A stretch of 64,000 nucleotides of DNA from Streptacidiphilus sp. 4-A2. GTDB taxonomy: Bacteria; Actinomycetota; Actinomycetes; Streptomycetales; Streptomycetaceae. The stretch covers positions 7,117,845 through 7,181,844 of the forward strand of contig JAAFYY010000001.1 in assembly GCA_014284505.1 (NCBI GenBank), written 5' to 3'. The notes under the pieces are model-generated. The model saw only the letters and a list, made by a program, of their open reading frames with translations. It was not told the DNA's origin and did no database searches. The translations under genes and the position numbers were made by a program. Of the stretch, positions 1-10,245 are shown in pieces (position 1 is the stretch's first letter; each line of letters starts with the position of its first letter).

Positions 1-1602
1 GGAGTGGGTCTTCAGCCCGACCAGGCCGTAGACCACATGGCAGCCGGACTCCTCCAGCTTGCGGGCCCACTTGATGTTGGCCTGCTCGTCGAACCGGGCC
101 TTGATCTCGACCAGCACCAGGACCTGCTTGCCGGATTCGGCGGCGTCGATCAGCGCGTCCACGATCGGCGAGTCGCCGCTGGTCCGGTACAGGGTCTGCT
201 TGATCGCCAGCACCTGCGGGTCGTTGGCGGCCTGCTCCAGGAAAGCCGTGACCGAGGTCGAGAAGCTGTCGTACGGGTGGTGCAGCAGCACGTCCCGCTC
301 GCGGACGGCGGCGAAGATGTCCGGCTGCGAGGCGGATTCGACGTCCGACAGGCCCCGGGCGGTCCCGGCGACGAAGGCCGGGTACTTCAGCTCCGGGTGG
401 TCGAGCCCGGCGATGGCGAACAGGCCGGTCAGGTCCAGCGGGCCGGGCAGCGGGTAGACCTCGGCCTGGCTGATGTTGAGCTCGCGCACCAGCAGGTCCA
501 GGACGTACGGGTCGATGGACTCCTCGACCTCCAGCCGGACCGCGGGCCGAAGCGCCGCCGCATCAGCTCCTTCTCCAGGGCCTTGAGGATGTTCTCGGTG
601 TCGTCCTCCTCCACCTCCAGGTCCTCGTTGCGGGTGACCCGGAAGGCGTGGTGGTCCAGCACCTCCATGCCCGGGAACAGCTCCTCCAGGTGCGCGCCCA
701 TGACGTCCTCCAGCGGGACGTAGCGCTGCGGGAGGCCTCCAGGAAGCGGTTGAGCGACTGCGGGACCTTCACCCGGCGAAGTGCTTGTGCCCGCTGACCG
801 GGTTGCGGACCACCACGGCGAGGTTCAGCGACAGGCCCGAGATGTACGGGAACGGGTGCGCCGGGTCCACTGCCAGCGGGGTGAGCACCGGGAAGATCTG
901 CTGCCGGAACAGTGTCAGCAGCCGGGCCTGCTCCTGGTCGGTGAGCTCGTGCCAGCGCACCAGGTCTATGCCCTGCTCGGCCAGCGCGGGCTGGACGTCC
1001 TGCTGGAAGCAGGCGGCGTGGCGGGCCATGAGCTCACGCGAGCGCCGCCAGATCTGCTCCAGCACCTCGCGCGGCTGGAGCCCTGCGGCCGAACGGGTGG
1101 CGACACCGGTCGCGATCCGGCGCTTGAGGCCTGCCACGCGGACCATGAAGAACTCGTCCAGGTTGCTGCCGAAGATCGCCAGGAACTTGGCCCGCTCCAG
1201 CAGCGGCGTCTCCGGGTCCTCGGCCAGTTCGAGCACGCGCTCGTTGAAGGCCAGCCAGCTGCGCTCACGGTCCAGGAACCGGTTCTGCGGCAGTTCCTCC
1301 TCGGCGAGCTCGGCCAGCTCTCGGCTGTCGGGCAGCCGGATCACATTGCCGGGCTCGGTCTGCGGCTCGGTCCGCGGTTCGGTCTGCGGCTCGGGCCGGT
1401 GCGCGGCCGTCTTCGCGGCCGTGGTCTTCGCGGCCGTGGACTTTGCCGCCGTCTTCACTGCGGTGGTCTTCGCGGGCACCGTCTTCGCCGCTGTGCTCTT
1501 CGCGGGTGTGGTCTTCGCGGGTGTGGTCTTCGGGGCGGCCGTCTTCGCGGCGGCTCCGGGGACAGCCGGAGGGGTCGGCGGTGTAGCAGGGCGGGCGGTC
1601 AT
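1..1602 (-). CDS. ppk: Polyphosphate kinase 1 (frameshifted, 3' end outside window)
   Basis: PPK1 reversibly transfers the ATP gamma-phosphate onto polyphosphate. The start is the ATG at 1602, preceded by an AGGAGG ribosome site. Residues 1-80 form a Lys/Ala/Thr/Pro-rich tail of KTTPAKTTPAK-like units ending in QTEP repeats. The PPK N-terminal domain follows (NRFLDRERSWLAFNERVLEL, then IFGSNLDEFFMVRVAGLKRR). Frame breaks at about 770, 735 and 545 interrupt an otherwise continuous match, e.g. GAHLEELFPGMEV and RVTRNEDLEVEEDDTENIL. Each break is repaired by one base in a G/C run, so I treat them as sequence errors. The catalytic C-terminal half lies off the window. A candidate PHO box lies upstream. 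Confidence 0.93.
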
Positions 1603-1692
1603 GGTGGGCGGCTCCTCCTGCGGACTGTCAACCGTACCGTTCCGCACGCGGCGTGAGTGATGCGGCGGAGACGGTACGGATTGCATTTCGTG

Positions 1693-1725
1693 ATCTTTGC
1701 AACGGTGGTTGAACTCAAGGTAAAT
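1693..1725 (-). promoter_or_regulatory. Candidate PHO box upstream of ppk
   Basis: On the minus strand three adjacent 11-nt units can be read: ATTTACCTTGA, GTTCAACCACC and GTTGCAAAGAT. Streptomyces PhoP binds 11-nt direct repeats resembling GTTCACC plus four variable bases, and ppk is a known PhoP target in that genus. Only the middle unit is a good match, so this is a moderate-confidence site about 90 nt upstream of the ppk start. Confidence 0.45.
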
Positions 1726-1760
1726 AGGGGATGGCCCTGAGGAAAGCTGGGGAGGTCGGC

Positions 1761-2646
1761 TCAGCGCGGCGAGCCGTCGCCCGCAGACGGCCCGGAGTAC
1801 ATCAGGTCGACCTCGTGCACCGTGAAGCCCAGCCTCTCGTATACCCGCAATGCGGCCGGATTATCGGCGTCCACATAGAGCAGCACGGTGTCCAGCCCGC
1901 GCTCCTCGCCGAGGTGGCGCAGTCCGATCGCGGTCAGTGCCCGGCCCAGGCCGCTGCCCTGCTCCTGCGGCGCCACCCCGACCACATAGACCTCGCCCAG
2001 GCCGTGCTCGGTCTTGGTCCAGTGGAAGCCGACCAGCCGGCCGTCGCGTTCGGCCAGGAAGAAGCCGGCCGGGTCGAACCACGGCTCGGCCAAGCGCTCG
2101 TCCAGGTCGCGGCGGGTCCAGGAGCCCTGCTCGGGGTGGTGTGCGAAGGCTGCCGCCGTTCAGCGCCAGCCAGGCCTCCTCGTCCTGCCCGGGGACGAAG
2201 GTGCGCACGGTCCCGGGCGGCAGTACCGGGTCGACGTCGACGGGCAGGCTCCGGCGGAGCTGCCGCAGCTCGCGGGTGAGCGTCAGGCCGAACTCCTCGG
2301 CCAGCCGGCGCGCCGCCGGATGGCCGCCGTGCGCCCACACCCGCTGCGCCCCGGCCCCGGTCACCGCCTCGGCCAGCGCCCGGCCGTGGCCCTGGGCCCG
2401 GCGCACCGGGTCGACCACCAGTTCGGCGGTGCCTTCGCCGTCCACCTGCCCGTAGCCGATCAGTGCGTGACCGCCGTCGTACTGGAGCAGGTGCCACACC
2501 CCCTCGCGCGAGCCGCGCAGGGCCAGCCGCCCCTGCTCCGACACGGCAGGCTTGCCGTCGGCCTGCGCCGCCCGCGCGAGCACCGCCGCGACCGCCGCCT
2601 GCTGCTCGGCGTCAACCGCCGTTGATACCACCTCGACTGCGTCCAT
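1761..2646 (-). CDS. mshD: Mycothiol synthase (frameshifted)
   Basis: MshD acetylates Cys-GlcN-Ins with acetyl-CoA, the last step of mycothiol synthesis. Two GNAT domains in tandem are visible. The first contains VDPVRRAQGHGRALAEAV, and the second contains GFHWTKTEHGLGEVYVVGV followed by GSGLGRALTAIGLRHL, an acetyl-CoA-binding Q/RxxGxG/A pattern. The C-terminal YVDADNPAALRVYERLGF is typical of MshD. One frame break near 2150 separates the domains. mshA, for the first step of the pathway, lies at 20.9-22.2 kb. The product is about 295 aa, normal for the family. Confidence 0.92.
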
Positions 2647-2751
2647 GGGCCGACCCTACGACGCGGTGGCCCCGGCCCGCCGTTCCGGCGGAAGTCCCCA
2701 GCGGGCGGGACCGCCACAGAACGGGACGAAACATCTCACATGGTGGACGAT

Positions 2752-4379
2752 TCACTCGGTGGAGTCGCTGGAGCCGGCGGCCGGGGGAGTCGTCGGCCGG
2801 GGCGGCCCCGGGGCGTCGTCGGGGCGGGTCGGCGCGCCGGGCAGCCGGACGGTCGCCAGCGCCCCGCCGGTCACCCCGCCCGGGCCCGGCTCGGCGGCCG
2901 CCAGCGACACCTCGCCGCCCGCCTCGCGGATCGTCTGCGCGACGATCGCCAGCCCCAGCCCGGAGCCCGGCATCTGCCGCGCCGAGGCGAGCGCCAGAAA
3001 CGGTCGAACACATGCGGCGGTCCTCGGCCGGGATGCCGGGGCGTGCCCGGACCGTCAGCGTGCCGGCCCGCAGGGTCACGTCGATCGCACCGCCGGGCGG
3101 GCTGAACTTCACCGCGTTGTCCAGCAGGTTGATCACCGCGCGCTCCATGGTGTGCGCGTCCGCACGGACGTACCAGGGGTGCACGTCGACATTGAAGGTC
3201 AGCCCCGGGCCGCGCAGCCGCGCCCGGTCCAGCGCCCGCGCGGCGATGTTGTGCAGCGGCAGCACCTCCAGCGGCTTCGCGCCCTTGGGGCGGGTCGGCC
3301 GGGAGAGCTCCAGCAGGTCGCCGATGAGCGTCGACAGCTCCAGCATCTGCGCCTTCATGTTGCGCATCATCCGGGTCCGGGTCTCCTCGGGCAGCGCCCG
3401 GCCGGTCTCCTCGCTGCGCACCAGCAGGTCCACATTGGTCCGCAGCGAGGTCAGCGGCGTGCGCAGCTCGTGCCCGGCATCCGCGATCAGCTGCGACTGC
3501 CGGTCCCGGGAGCTGGCCAGCGCGGTGCTCATGGCATTGAAGGACTCACTCAGCCGGGCGATCTCGTCACTGCCCTGCACCTCGATCGTGCTGCCCAGTT
3601 CCTGGGTCTGCGCGATGTGCTCGACCGCCTCCGTCAGCTGGTCCACCGGCTTCAGCGCCGCGCGGGCGACCACCAGGCCGATGGCGGCGGCTCCCAGCGC
3701 GCCCACGGCCGCCACCAGGAAGAGCACCAGCAGCAGGGTCTGCAACGAGTTCCGCACCGTCGCCAGCGGGTAGGCGACCAGCACGCCCACCAGCTCGCGC
3801 TGGCCGGGAGCGAAGGAAATATAGGTCGTGGTCACCCGGATCAGCGCGGGCGAGCCGTCGGTGTAGCTACCGTTCCGGATCCGGTCCTGCCCGGGCACCA
3901 CACCGAGATCGACGTTGTCGATGTTGATGCCGCGGGTGGCGTTGTTGGGGAGGCAGACCTGAATGCCGTTGCCGGCCGGGAGGAAGATCTCCGCGGTGAT
4001 ATTGGTGTTCTCGTCGTGGCCGCTGAAGGACTGGCCCGCCGCTTCGGCGTCAGCCTTGAGCTTGGCGGCCGCGGCCGCGGCGCTGCTGCCGCACTGCAGG
4101 TTGCTGATGTTGCCGGTGCTTGAGTTGCTGAGCAGCAGGTTTGGGCACGTTGGCGCTGATCAGACTGTCCTGGGCCTGCGCGTTCAACTGATCCTTGACC
4201 ACGAACCAGCAGGTGCAGGCGCAGACCGCGATGGCGACCACCACGGCCGCGGCCGTGAGCACCGAGAGCCGGCCGCGCAGTGACATCCGCCGGAACCAGC
4301 CCGACCAGCGGCGGTGCCGGGGCTCGGGGCCCGGCACCTCGTCGGTCGGCGCTGGTGCTGGTGTCTCGGTGTCGCTCAT
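2752..4379 (-). CDS. Sensor histidine kinase, OmpR-partner type (frameshifted)
   Basis: Membrane kinase of a two-component pair with the regulator just upstream (45 nt gap). A cytoplasmic N-terminus, TM1 (about residues 35-58), an extracytoplasmic region, TM2 (LLLVLFLVAAVGALGAAAIG), HAMP, a DHp helix with the phospho-acceptor His in DAGHELRTPLTSLRTNVD, and an HATPase domain (N box NLLDNAVKFSPPGG, G2 box GSGLGLAIVAQTI) are all visible. Frame breaks occur near 4155 and 2985. The ATG at 4379 is chosen over the ATG at 4415 because it gives the usual short tail before TM1. The signal sensed is unknown. A trypsin-like protease gene directly upstream suggests an envelope-stress role, by inference. 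Confidence 0.88.
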
Positions 4380-4423
4380 GGTCGGTCGGGTCCCCGTCGG
4401 AAGTGTCGTCGCCATCCGTGGCG

Positions 4424-5192
4424 TCAGTTGCTGCGCTCGATCGCCCGCAGCGCGTAGCCCACGCCGCGGACCGTGTGCACCAGCCGGGGCAGGCCCCCGC
4501 CTCGGTCTTGCGGCGCAGGTACATCACATAGACGTCGAGGGAGTTGGAGGAGGGCTCGAAGTCGAAGCCCCACACCGCCTTGAGGATCTGCTCGCGGGTG
4601 AGCACCTGGCGCGGGTGGGCCAGGAACATCTCCAGCAGCATGTACTCCGTACGGGTGAGCTCGACCGGGTGTCCGGCCCGGGTGACCTCGCGGGTGGTGG
4701 TGTTCATCCGCAGGTCCTCGAACGACAGCACCTCGTCGTTCGGCGGGGTCTCGCCCAGACCCGCGGCCTGCACGATGGTGTTGCGGCGCAGCAGCGCCCG
4801 CACCCGCGCGAGCAGCTCGTCCAGCTCGAAGGGCTTGGCCAGGTAGTCGTCCGCGCCGACGTCCAGGCCGGTGACCCGGTCGCCGACGGCGTCGCGCGCG
4901 GTCAGCATCAGCACCGGCACGGTGTCGCCGCGGGACCGCAGTCGGCGTACCGCGGTCAGGCCGTCCATCCGCGGCATCATGATGTCCAGCAGCACCAGGT
5001 CGGGCTTGCGGGCGGCGATCGCGTCCAGCGCCTCGACCCCGTCGGAGGCTGTGGTGACCTCGTAGCCCTCGAAGGCGAGGCTGCTTTCCAGGGCGTCCCG
5101 CAGCGCGGGTTCGTCGTCGACGACCAGGACGCGGGCCAGGGCCTCCGGCTCGGGGCGGCTGGGTCGCTGGGGGAGGCGGTGGCGCCAGGCAT
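4424..5192 (-). CDS. OmpR/PhoB-family response regulator (frameshifted near both ends)
   Basis: DNA-binding regulator paired with the kinase downstream. The receiver domain has VLVVDDEPALRDALE, the phospho-acceptor Asp in LVLLDIMMPRMDGL, LTARD and the conserved Lys in DDYLAKPFELDEL. The winged-helix effector has LTRTEYMLLEMFLAHPRQVL and SLDVYVMYLRRKTEAG. I choose the ATG at 5192 because an AGGAG lies 9 nt upstream. One base must then be restored before the receiver, and another near 4500 to reach the natural end VRGVGYALRAIERSN. Confidence 0.88.
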
Positions 5193-5362
5193 TCGGACTG
5201 CTCCTCGGAGTTCTGCTGCTGCGGACACGGTGGCATGTGTCCGTGATTGTCCTTGACGTGACACGCGCTGTGGACAGTGACCGGGCGCGCCGTGCCCGCC
5301 CGGTCACTGTCCGTTCAGCGCTTCCCTTGCTTCCGGCTGCTTCCCGCCCGTCCGGCGGGGGA

Positions 5363-6831
5363 TCAGCTGGTGATGCTCTGCCCGGCCTGGAGCTGGCCGA
5401 GGACCGCCTTCACGGCGTTGATCGGGATCGCGAAGCCGAGGCCGACGCTGCCCGCCTGCTGGCCCGAGCTCTGCGAGCCCGAGGACGAGGAGTTGTACAT
5501 GGAGGCGTTGATGCCGATGACCTGGCCGGCGCTGTTCAGCAGCGGGCCGCCGGAGTTGCCCGGGTTGAGCGAGGCGTCGGTCTGGATGGCGTTGTAGGTG
5601 GCGGTCTGGGTGCTGGAGCCGCTCGACCCGGAGCTGCCGTTGCTGTTTCCGTTCCCCCGCCGAAGCCGCCGAAGCCGCCCTCGCCGGACCAGCTCGGGAA
5701 GCCGAAGCCGCCGTTGCTCTGCGTGGTCGCCTCGCTGACGTCCACGGTGACCTTGCGGTTCAGGGCGCTGACGATGCCGGCGGTGACGGTGCCGGTGAGG
5801 CCGTCCGGGTTGCCGATGGCGACCACCGAGTCGCCGATGGCGACCTGGTTGGAGTTGCCGAGCGAGGCGGTGGCCAGGCCGCTGACGTTGGCTGCCTTGA
5901 CCACGGCGATGTCGCTGCCGGCGTCGGTGCCGAGCACGGTGGCGCTGGTGCTGGTGCCGTTGTGGAAGGTGATCTTGATGGTGGCGGCGCTGTCGCCGAC
6001 CGAGGACGAGATCACGTGGTAAGTTTGGTGAGGATCTGGCCGGTGGACGTCAGGATGATGCCCGTCCCGATGTCCTCGCTGCTGCTGGTGGTCACCGTGA
6101 TCTGCACGGTCGCCGGGGAGACCGCCGCGGCGATCGCGGCGATGTTGCTGGTGCCCTTGGAGTCGGAGGTGACCACGGCTGAGGTGCTGTAGTTGCCCGT
6201 CTTCTGGGTGGTGCTGCTGATGTAGCCGCCGGCCACGCCGCCCGCCAGGGCGGAGATCAGGGCCACGGCCGCGACCAGCGCCAGAGGCTTGCGCATCCGG
6301 CGCTTCCGGGGCTCGCGCCCTCGACCGCGCCCGCCTCGCCGATGCCCTCGCCACCGTCACCGTTGCCACCCTCGCTGCCGAAGGCCACCTGACCGCCCGG
6401 CCAGCCCGTGCCGCCGCCCTCGCCACCGCTCTGCGCGGGGTAGCCGGGCGTCTGCGCGGGGTAGCCGGGCGCCGCCGGGTAGGCCGCCGTCGGGTAACCC
6501 TGCTGGCCCATGCCCTGCTGGACCGTGCTCTGCTGGCCCGTGCTCTGCTGACCTGCGTCCGGCCGGCCCATGTCCTGCGCCGCCGCGTACGGCGGGGCGG
6601 GCGGCGGGGCGAAGGGAAGGACCGTGCTGTCGAGGGGGGCCTGCGCCGAGGGCTGGTAGCCCGGGACCGGCGGCACCGCCGGCAGCGGGGTGGTCTCGGC
6701 ACCGGCGCCCCAGGCGCCGCCGGTCTCGTAGCCGCTCTGCTGGCCGGCCTGGTGACCGGACGGCTGTCCGGTCTCGTAGCGGGACGCTCCCGGCTCGGGG
6801 CGCTGGCGGGGTTCGGGTGCGTGTCGGTCAT
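5363..6831 (-). CDS. Membrane-anchored trypsin-like serine protease, HtrA type (frameshifted)
   Basis: Envelope protease. A long Gln/Pro/Tyr/Gly-rich cytoplasmic N-terminus (GQQGYPTAAYPAAPGYPAQ) precedes one TM anchor (MRKPLALVAAVALISALAGG), then a chymotrypsin-fold domain. The catalytic Asp sits in AGSDIAVVK and the Ser in NPGNSGGPL. The His region reads ILTKL then a frame break, and removing two homopolymer bases gives TNYHVIS, so the triad is probably intact. The protein ends shortly after GFAIPINAVKAVLGQLQ, so no PDZ domain is present, as in several actinobacterial members. At least three frame breaks (about 6770, 6300 and 6020). It is co-oriented upstream of the regulator/kinase pair. 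Confidence 0.87.
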
Positions 6832-6919
6832 GAGAACAAGGTCCGCCGGGAAGATGAGAGCTCGCTGAGAGTCAGCTCATAAGCCGACCAAAGATTCACT
6901 GCGGCGCATGAGTACCCGC

Positions 6920-7996
6920 TCATGACCGCGTTTCTGCTGGTCCACCACCGCAGCCGCAGGAGCGGCGGACGACCAGCCGGCTGGGGAAACGGCGGACTCT
7001 GGGCGTGTCCGAGCCGGGGACCAGCAGCGAGTCGTCCAGCACCAGATCCACCGCCGCGCGGGCCATGGAGTCCCGGTCGGAGGCGACGGTGGTCAGCGGC
7101 GGATCGCTGAACGCCGCCTCGGGCAGGTCGTCGAACCCGGCCACGGCCAGGTCCCGCGGCACGTTCAGGCCGACCTCCCGGGCCGCCCGGAGCACGCCGA
7201 TGGCCTGGTCGTCGGTGGAGCAGAAGATCGCGGTCGGGCGGTCGGGGGAGCGCAGCAGCTCCACCGCGACCTGGTAGGCGCCGTAGCGGTCGAAGGGCAC
7301 GTCGATCAGCCGCCCCTCGGTCGACAGCCCGGCCCCGGCCATGGCCAGCCGCCAGCCCTCGATGTGGTCGATCACCGGGTCGCCCGGCGCGGGCGCGGTG
7401 ACCGGCCCGCCGAAACAGGCCACATAGGGGTGGCCGTGCGCCAGCAGGTGCTGCACGGCCTTCTCCGCGCCGCCGACGTCGTCGGTGACCACGGCCACGT
7501 CGTCGGAGCTGGCGGGACGGCGGTGCAGCAGCACCACCCGGGAGTCGTCGTAGGCCGCGAACTCGGCGGTGGCCAGCTCGGAGGGGCCCTGGCTGATCAG
7601 GATCAGCCCGGCCACCCGCATCCCGAGGAAGGCACGGACATAGTGGATCTCCCGGTCGCCGGTGTAGTCCGAGTTGCCGAGCAGCACGATCTTGCCGCGC
7701 TCGGAGGCGACCCGCTCGACCGCGTGCGACAGCTCGGCGAAGAAGGGCTGCCGGGCGTCCGGCACCACCATGCCGATCAGGTTGGTCCGGCGGCTGGCCA
7801 TGGCCTGGGCCACACTGTTCGGGCGGTAGCCGAGTTCGGCTATCGCCGCCAGAACCCGCTCCCTGGTCGCCGGGGCGACCGGTCGGGGGCCGTTGTTGAT
7901 GACATAGCTCACGACCGCGGTCGAGGTCCCTGCCAGCCTGGCCACATCGTCGCGCGTCACCTTGGGCACGTGGGGCATCCTACGCGTCACGGCCAC
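6920..7996 (-). CDS. LacI-family transcriptional regulator
   Basis: Sugar-responsive type repressor with an intact 358-aa frame. The N-terminal LacI helix-turn-helix is VTRDDVARLAGTSTAVVSYV with NNGPRPVAPATRERVLAAI, followed by the hinge (NSVAQAMASRRTNLIGMVVP) and a periplasmic-binding-protein-like ligand domain (PFFAELSHAVERVASERGK, GFDDLPEAAFSDPPLTTV). The GTG at 7996 or the ATG at 7978 could be the start; neither has a strong ribosome site. It lies between the protease and glnR, as in Streptomyces. Ligand and targets cannot be read from the sequence. Confidence 0.9.
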   Translation of the reverse strand: MAVTRRMPHVPKVTRDDVARLAGTSTAVVSYVINNGPRPVAPATRERVLAAIAELGYRPNSVAQAMASRRTNLIGMVVPDARQPFFAELSHAVERVASERGKIVLLGNSDYTGDREIHYVRAFLGMRVAGLILISQGPSELATAEFAAYDDSRVVLLHRRPASSDDVAVVTDDVGGAEKAVQHLLAHGHPYVACFGGPVTAPAPGDPVIDHIEGWRLAMAGAGLSTEGRLIDVPFDRYGAYQVAVELLRSPDRPTAIFCSTDDQAIGVLRAAREVGLNVPRDLAVAGFDDLPEAAFSDPPLTTVASDRDSMARAAVDLVLDDSLLVPGSDTPRVRRFPSRLVVRRSCGCGGGPAETRS

Positions 7997-8081
7997 CGGT
8001 CCGGCGGTGGGTGTTCGCCGGGCGTACGGAGGTACGCCGGACGGTGTCCGCGCAGCTCCGGCGGCAGCGCCCGGCGGCGGG

Positions 8082-8817
8082 TCACACCTCCAGTTCGACG
8101 TCCTCGTCGTCCGGGGCCGCGACCGGGGCGGTCGTCTTGTCGCTGGCCTTCTCCGGGATCACGAACCGGTAGCCGACGTTGCGGACCGTCCCGATCAGCT
8201 GCTCGTGCTGGGCCGAGCTTGGCCCGCAGCCGCCGGACATGGACGTCCACGGTCCGGGTGCCGCCGAAGTAGTCGTAGCCCCAGACCTCCTGGAGCAGCT
8301 GGGCGCGGGTGAAGACCCGGCCCGGGTGCTGCGCCAGGTACTTGATCAGCTCGAACTCCTTGAAGGTCAGGTCCAGCACCCGGCCCTTGAGCCGGGCGCT
8401 GTAGGTCGCCTCGTCGACCGAGAGGTCGCCGTTGCGGATCTCCATCGGGCCGTCGTCCGGTACCGCCTGGGAGCGGCCCATGGCCAGCCGCAGCCGGGCT
8501 TCGACCTCGCCCGGTCCGGCCGTGTCGAGCATCACGTCGTCGATGCCCCAGTCCGCGGTCACGGCGGCCAGGCCGCCCTCGGTGACCACCAGGATCACCG
8601 GCGCGCCGGGGCCGGTGGAGCGGAGCAGCTGGCACAGGCTGCGGATGTGGGGAAGATCCCGCCGTCCGTCGACCAGGATCACATCGGCGCTGGGCGTGTC
8701 CACCAGCGCGGCGCCCTCGGCGGGGGCCACCCGCACGTTGTGCAGCAGCAGGCCGAGCGCGGGGAGGACTTCGGCGGAGGGCTGGAGGGCATTGGTCAGC
8801 AGCAGCAGAGAACTCAT
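8082..8817 (-). CDS. glnR: GlnR, global nitrogen response regulator (frameshifted near C-terminus)
   Basis: Orphan OmpR-type regulator controlling glutamine synthetase, ammonium uptake and other nitrogen genes in Streptomyces. The start at 8817 gives MSSLLLLTNALQPS, diagnostic of GlnR. Other signature stretches are LVVTEGGLAAVTADWGIDD and, in the winged helix, FKEFELIKYLAQHPGRVFTR and GYDYFGGTRTVDVHVRRLRA. A frame break near 8218 separates RAKLGP from the natural end (HEQLIGTVRNVGYRFV, then an acidic tail ending DDEDVELEV). No partner kinase is adjacent, as expected for this orphan. Confidence 0.95.
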
Positions 8818-9004
8818 ACCCGGGTAGTCCCCTTTCCGGGTGACGGAGGGTCGGCAACTCCGAGACTCCCGGCGGGCACACCGCACTGTGCGCGCCACCG
8901 GCCATGCAATGAGCCGTGAGCAGGATGTGGATTCAAGGGCTGAATGCACAAAAGGACCCGGGGGCGACTCTGCCCGGATCCCTTGGAGAAGCAGAATAGC
9001 CCAC

Positions 9005-9874
9005 ATGGACGCGAGCGCGAAGAGCCTGACCAGGAACGCCGGGGGCGCACAGCTGTGGCAGGTGCCCGCGGAGGCGCTGATCACCGCGGCCGACGGAGTC
9101 CGGCTGCACGCGGCGTACGCCCCGCCACAGCCCGCTCGGCGGCCGGGTTCGGGGCCGGGTTCGGGGCCTGATTCGGGGCCGGGTTCGGCGATTCCGTGGG
9201 ACGTTCCGGTGATCGTTCTGGCGCACGGGTTCACCGGTGCGGTCGAGCGTCCCGCGGTCCGCAGGGCGGTCGCGCTGCTGACCCGGCGGGCGGGGGTGGT
9301 GAGCTTCTCCTTCCGCGGTCACGGCCGCTCGCAGGGCCGCTCCACGGTCGGCGATCTGGAGGTGCTGGACGTACAGGCGGCTGTCGACTGGGCCCGGACG
9401 CTGGGCTACCGGCGGGTGCTCACCCTCGGCTTCTCCATGGGGGGCGCGGTGGTGCTGCGACACGCCGCGCTGCACGGCGGTGTGGACGCGGTCGCGGCGG
9501 TGAGCGCCCCGGCCCGCTGGTACTACCGGGGGACGGTGCCGATGCGGCGGCTGCACTGGGTGGTGACCCGGCCGCTGGGGCGGGTCGTGGGACGGCTGGG
9601 GCTGGGCACCCGGATCGACCCCCACGAATGGCGGACCGTCCCGATGCCGCCGGTGGAGGCCGCGGCCGGGCTGGTCGCCCGGGACATTCCGCTGCTGCTG
9701 GTGCACGGTGACCAGGACCCCTACTTTCCGCTGGACCATCCGCGCTCGCTGCACCGGGCGGCCGGTCCCGGCCGCTCCGAGCTGTGGATCGAACCCGGTT
9801 TCGGGCATGCCGAGAACTCCGCCCCGGACGAACTGATCGAACGTGTGGGCGACTGGCTGACCAGTGCGCGGTGA
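9005..9874 (+). CDS. Alpha/beta hydrolase
   Basis: Cytosolic serine hydrolase of about 290 aa, divergent from glnR. The fold markers are the oxyanion-hole region VIVLAHGFTGAVERPA, the nucleophile elbow LGFSMGGAVVL, an acidic residue in LLVHGDQDPYFPL and the His in EPGFGHAENS. The TRRAGVVSFSFRGHGRS strand is typical of small peptidase/esterase-like members. An unusual low-complexity insert (SGPGSGPDSGPGS) separates the N-terminus from the fold. The ATG at 9005 gives a normal length, though upstream starts are possible. Substrate unknown. The moaD-like gene follows 59 nt later. Confidence 0.82.
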   Translation: MDASAKSLTRNAGGAQLWQVPAEALITAADGVRLHAAYAPPQPARRPGSGPGSGPDSGPGSAIPWDVPVIVLAHGFTGAVERPAVRRAVALLTRRAGVVSFSFRGHGRSQGRSTVGDLEVLDVQAAVDWARTLGYRRVLTLGFSMGGAVVLRHAALHGGVDAVAAVSAPARWYYRGTVPMRRLHWVVTRPLGRVVGRLGLGTRIDPHEWRTVPMPPVEAAAGLVARDIPLLLVHGDQDPYFPLDHPRSLHRAAGPGRSELWIEPGFGHAENSAPDELIERVGDWLTSAR

Positions 9875-9933
9875 CGGCGGACCGGCGGACGAGACATGAT
9901 GTCCCGATGCGAGCTTCGACTGAGGAGGGTGAG

Positions 9934-10236
9934 ATGACCGGGACGACCGCGGTCACCGACACCGGACCGGCCCCTGCCCCGAGCGGCGTGATCCGGTACT
10001 GGGCTGCCGCCAAGGCCGAGGCCGGTACCGGCGAGGAGCCCTACCGCGCGGTGACGCTCCAGGACGCCCTGGACGACGCCCGGCGCCGACACGCCGACCG
10101 GCCCGGCTTCGCGCGGGTGCTCGGTCTGTGCTCGTTCCTGGTCGACGGGGATCCGGTCGGCACCCGCGACCACGCCTCGGTCCGGCTCGCCGAGGGCGGC
10201 GTGGTCGAGGTCCTCCCACCGTTCGCGGGCGGGTGA
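9934..10236 (+). CDS. MoaD/ThiS-family sulfur-carrier protein
   Basis: Small beta-grasp protein of about 100 aa ending in Gly-Gly (VEVLPPFAGG), the hallmark of ubiquitin-like sulfur carriers that are thiocarboxylated at the C-terminus. The core reads VIRYWAAAKAEAGTGEEPYR and CSFLVDGDPVGTRDHASVRL. The ATG at 9934 is chosen because a GGAGG lies 6 nt upstream; an in-frame ATG at 9907 is weaker. Whether it serves molybdopterin or another thio-cofactor cannot be decided here; no moaE, thiG or activating enzyme is nearby. Confidence 0.85.
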   Translation: MTGTTAVTDTGPAPAPSGVIRYWAAAKAEAGTGEEPYRAVTLQDALDDARRRHADRPGFARVLGLCSFLVDGDPVGTRDHASVRLAEGGVVEVLPPFAGG

Positions 10237-10245
10237 GCGGCCCGA

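Noticed and set aside
781..1660. Two long plus-strand ORFs opposite ppk
   Set aside because: They are antisense shadows of a G+C-rich gene: Arg/Gly/Leu-rich, no family motifs, while the minus strand encodes clear PPK.
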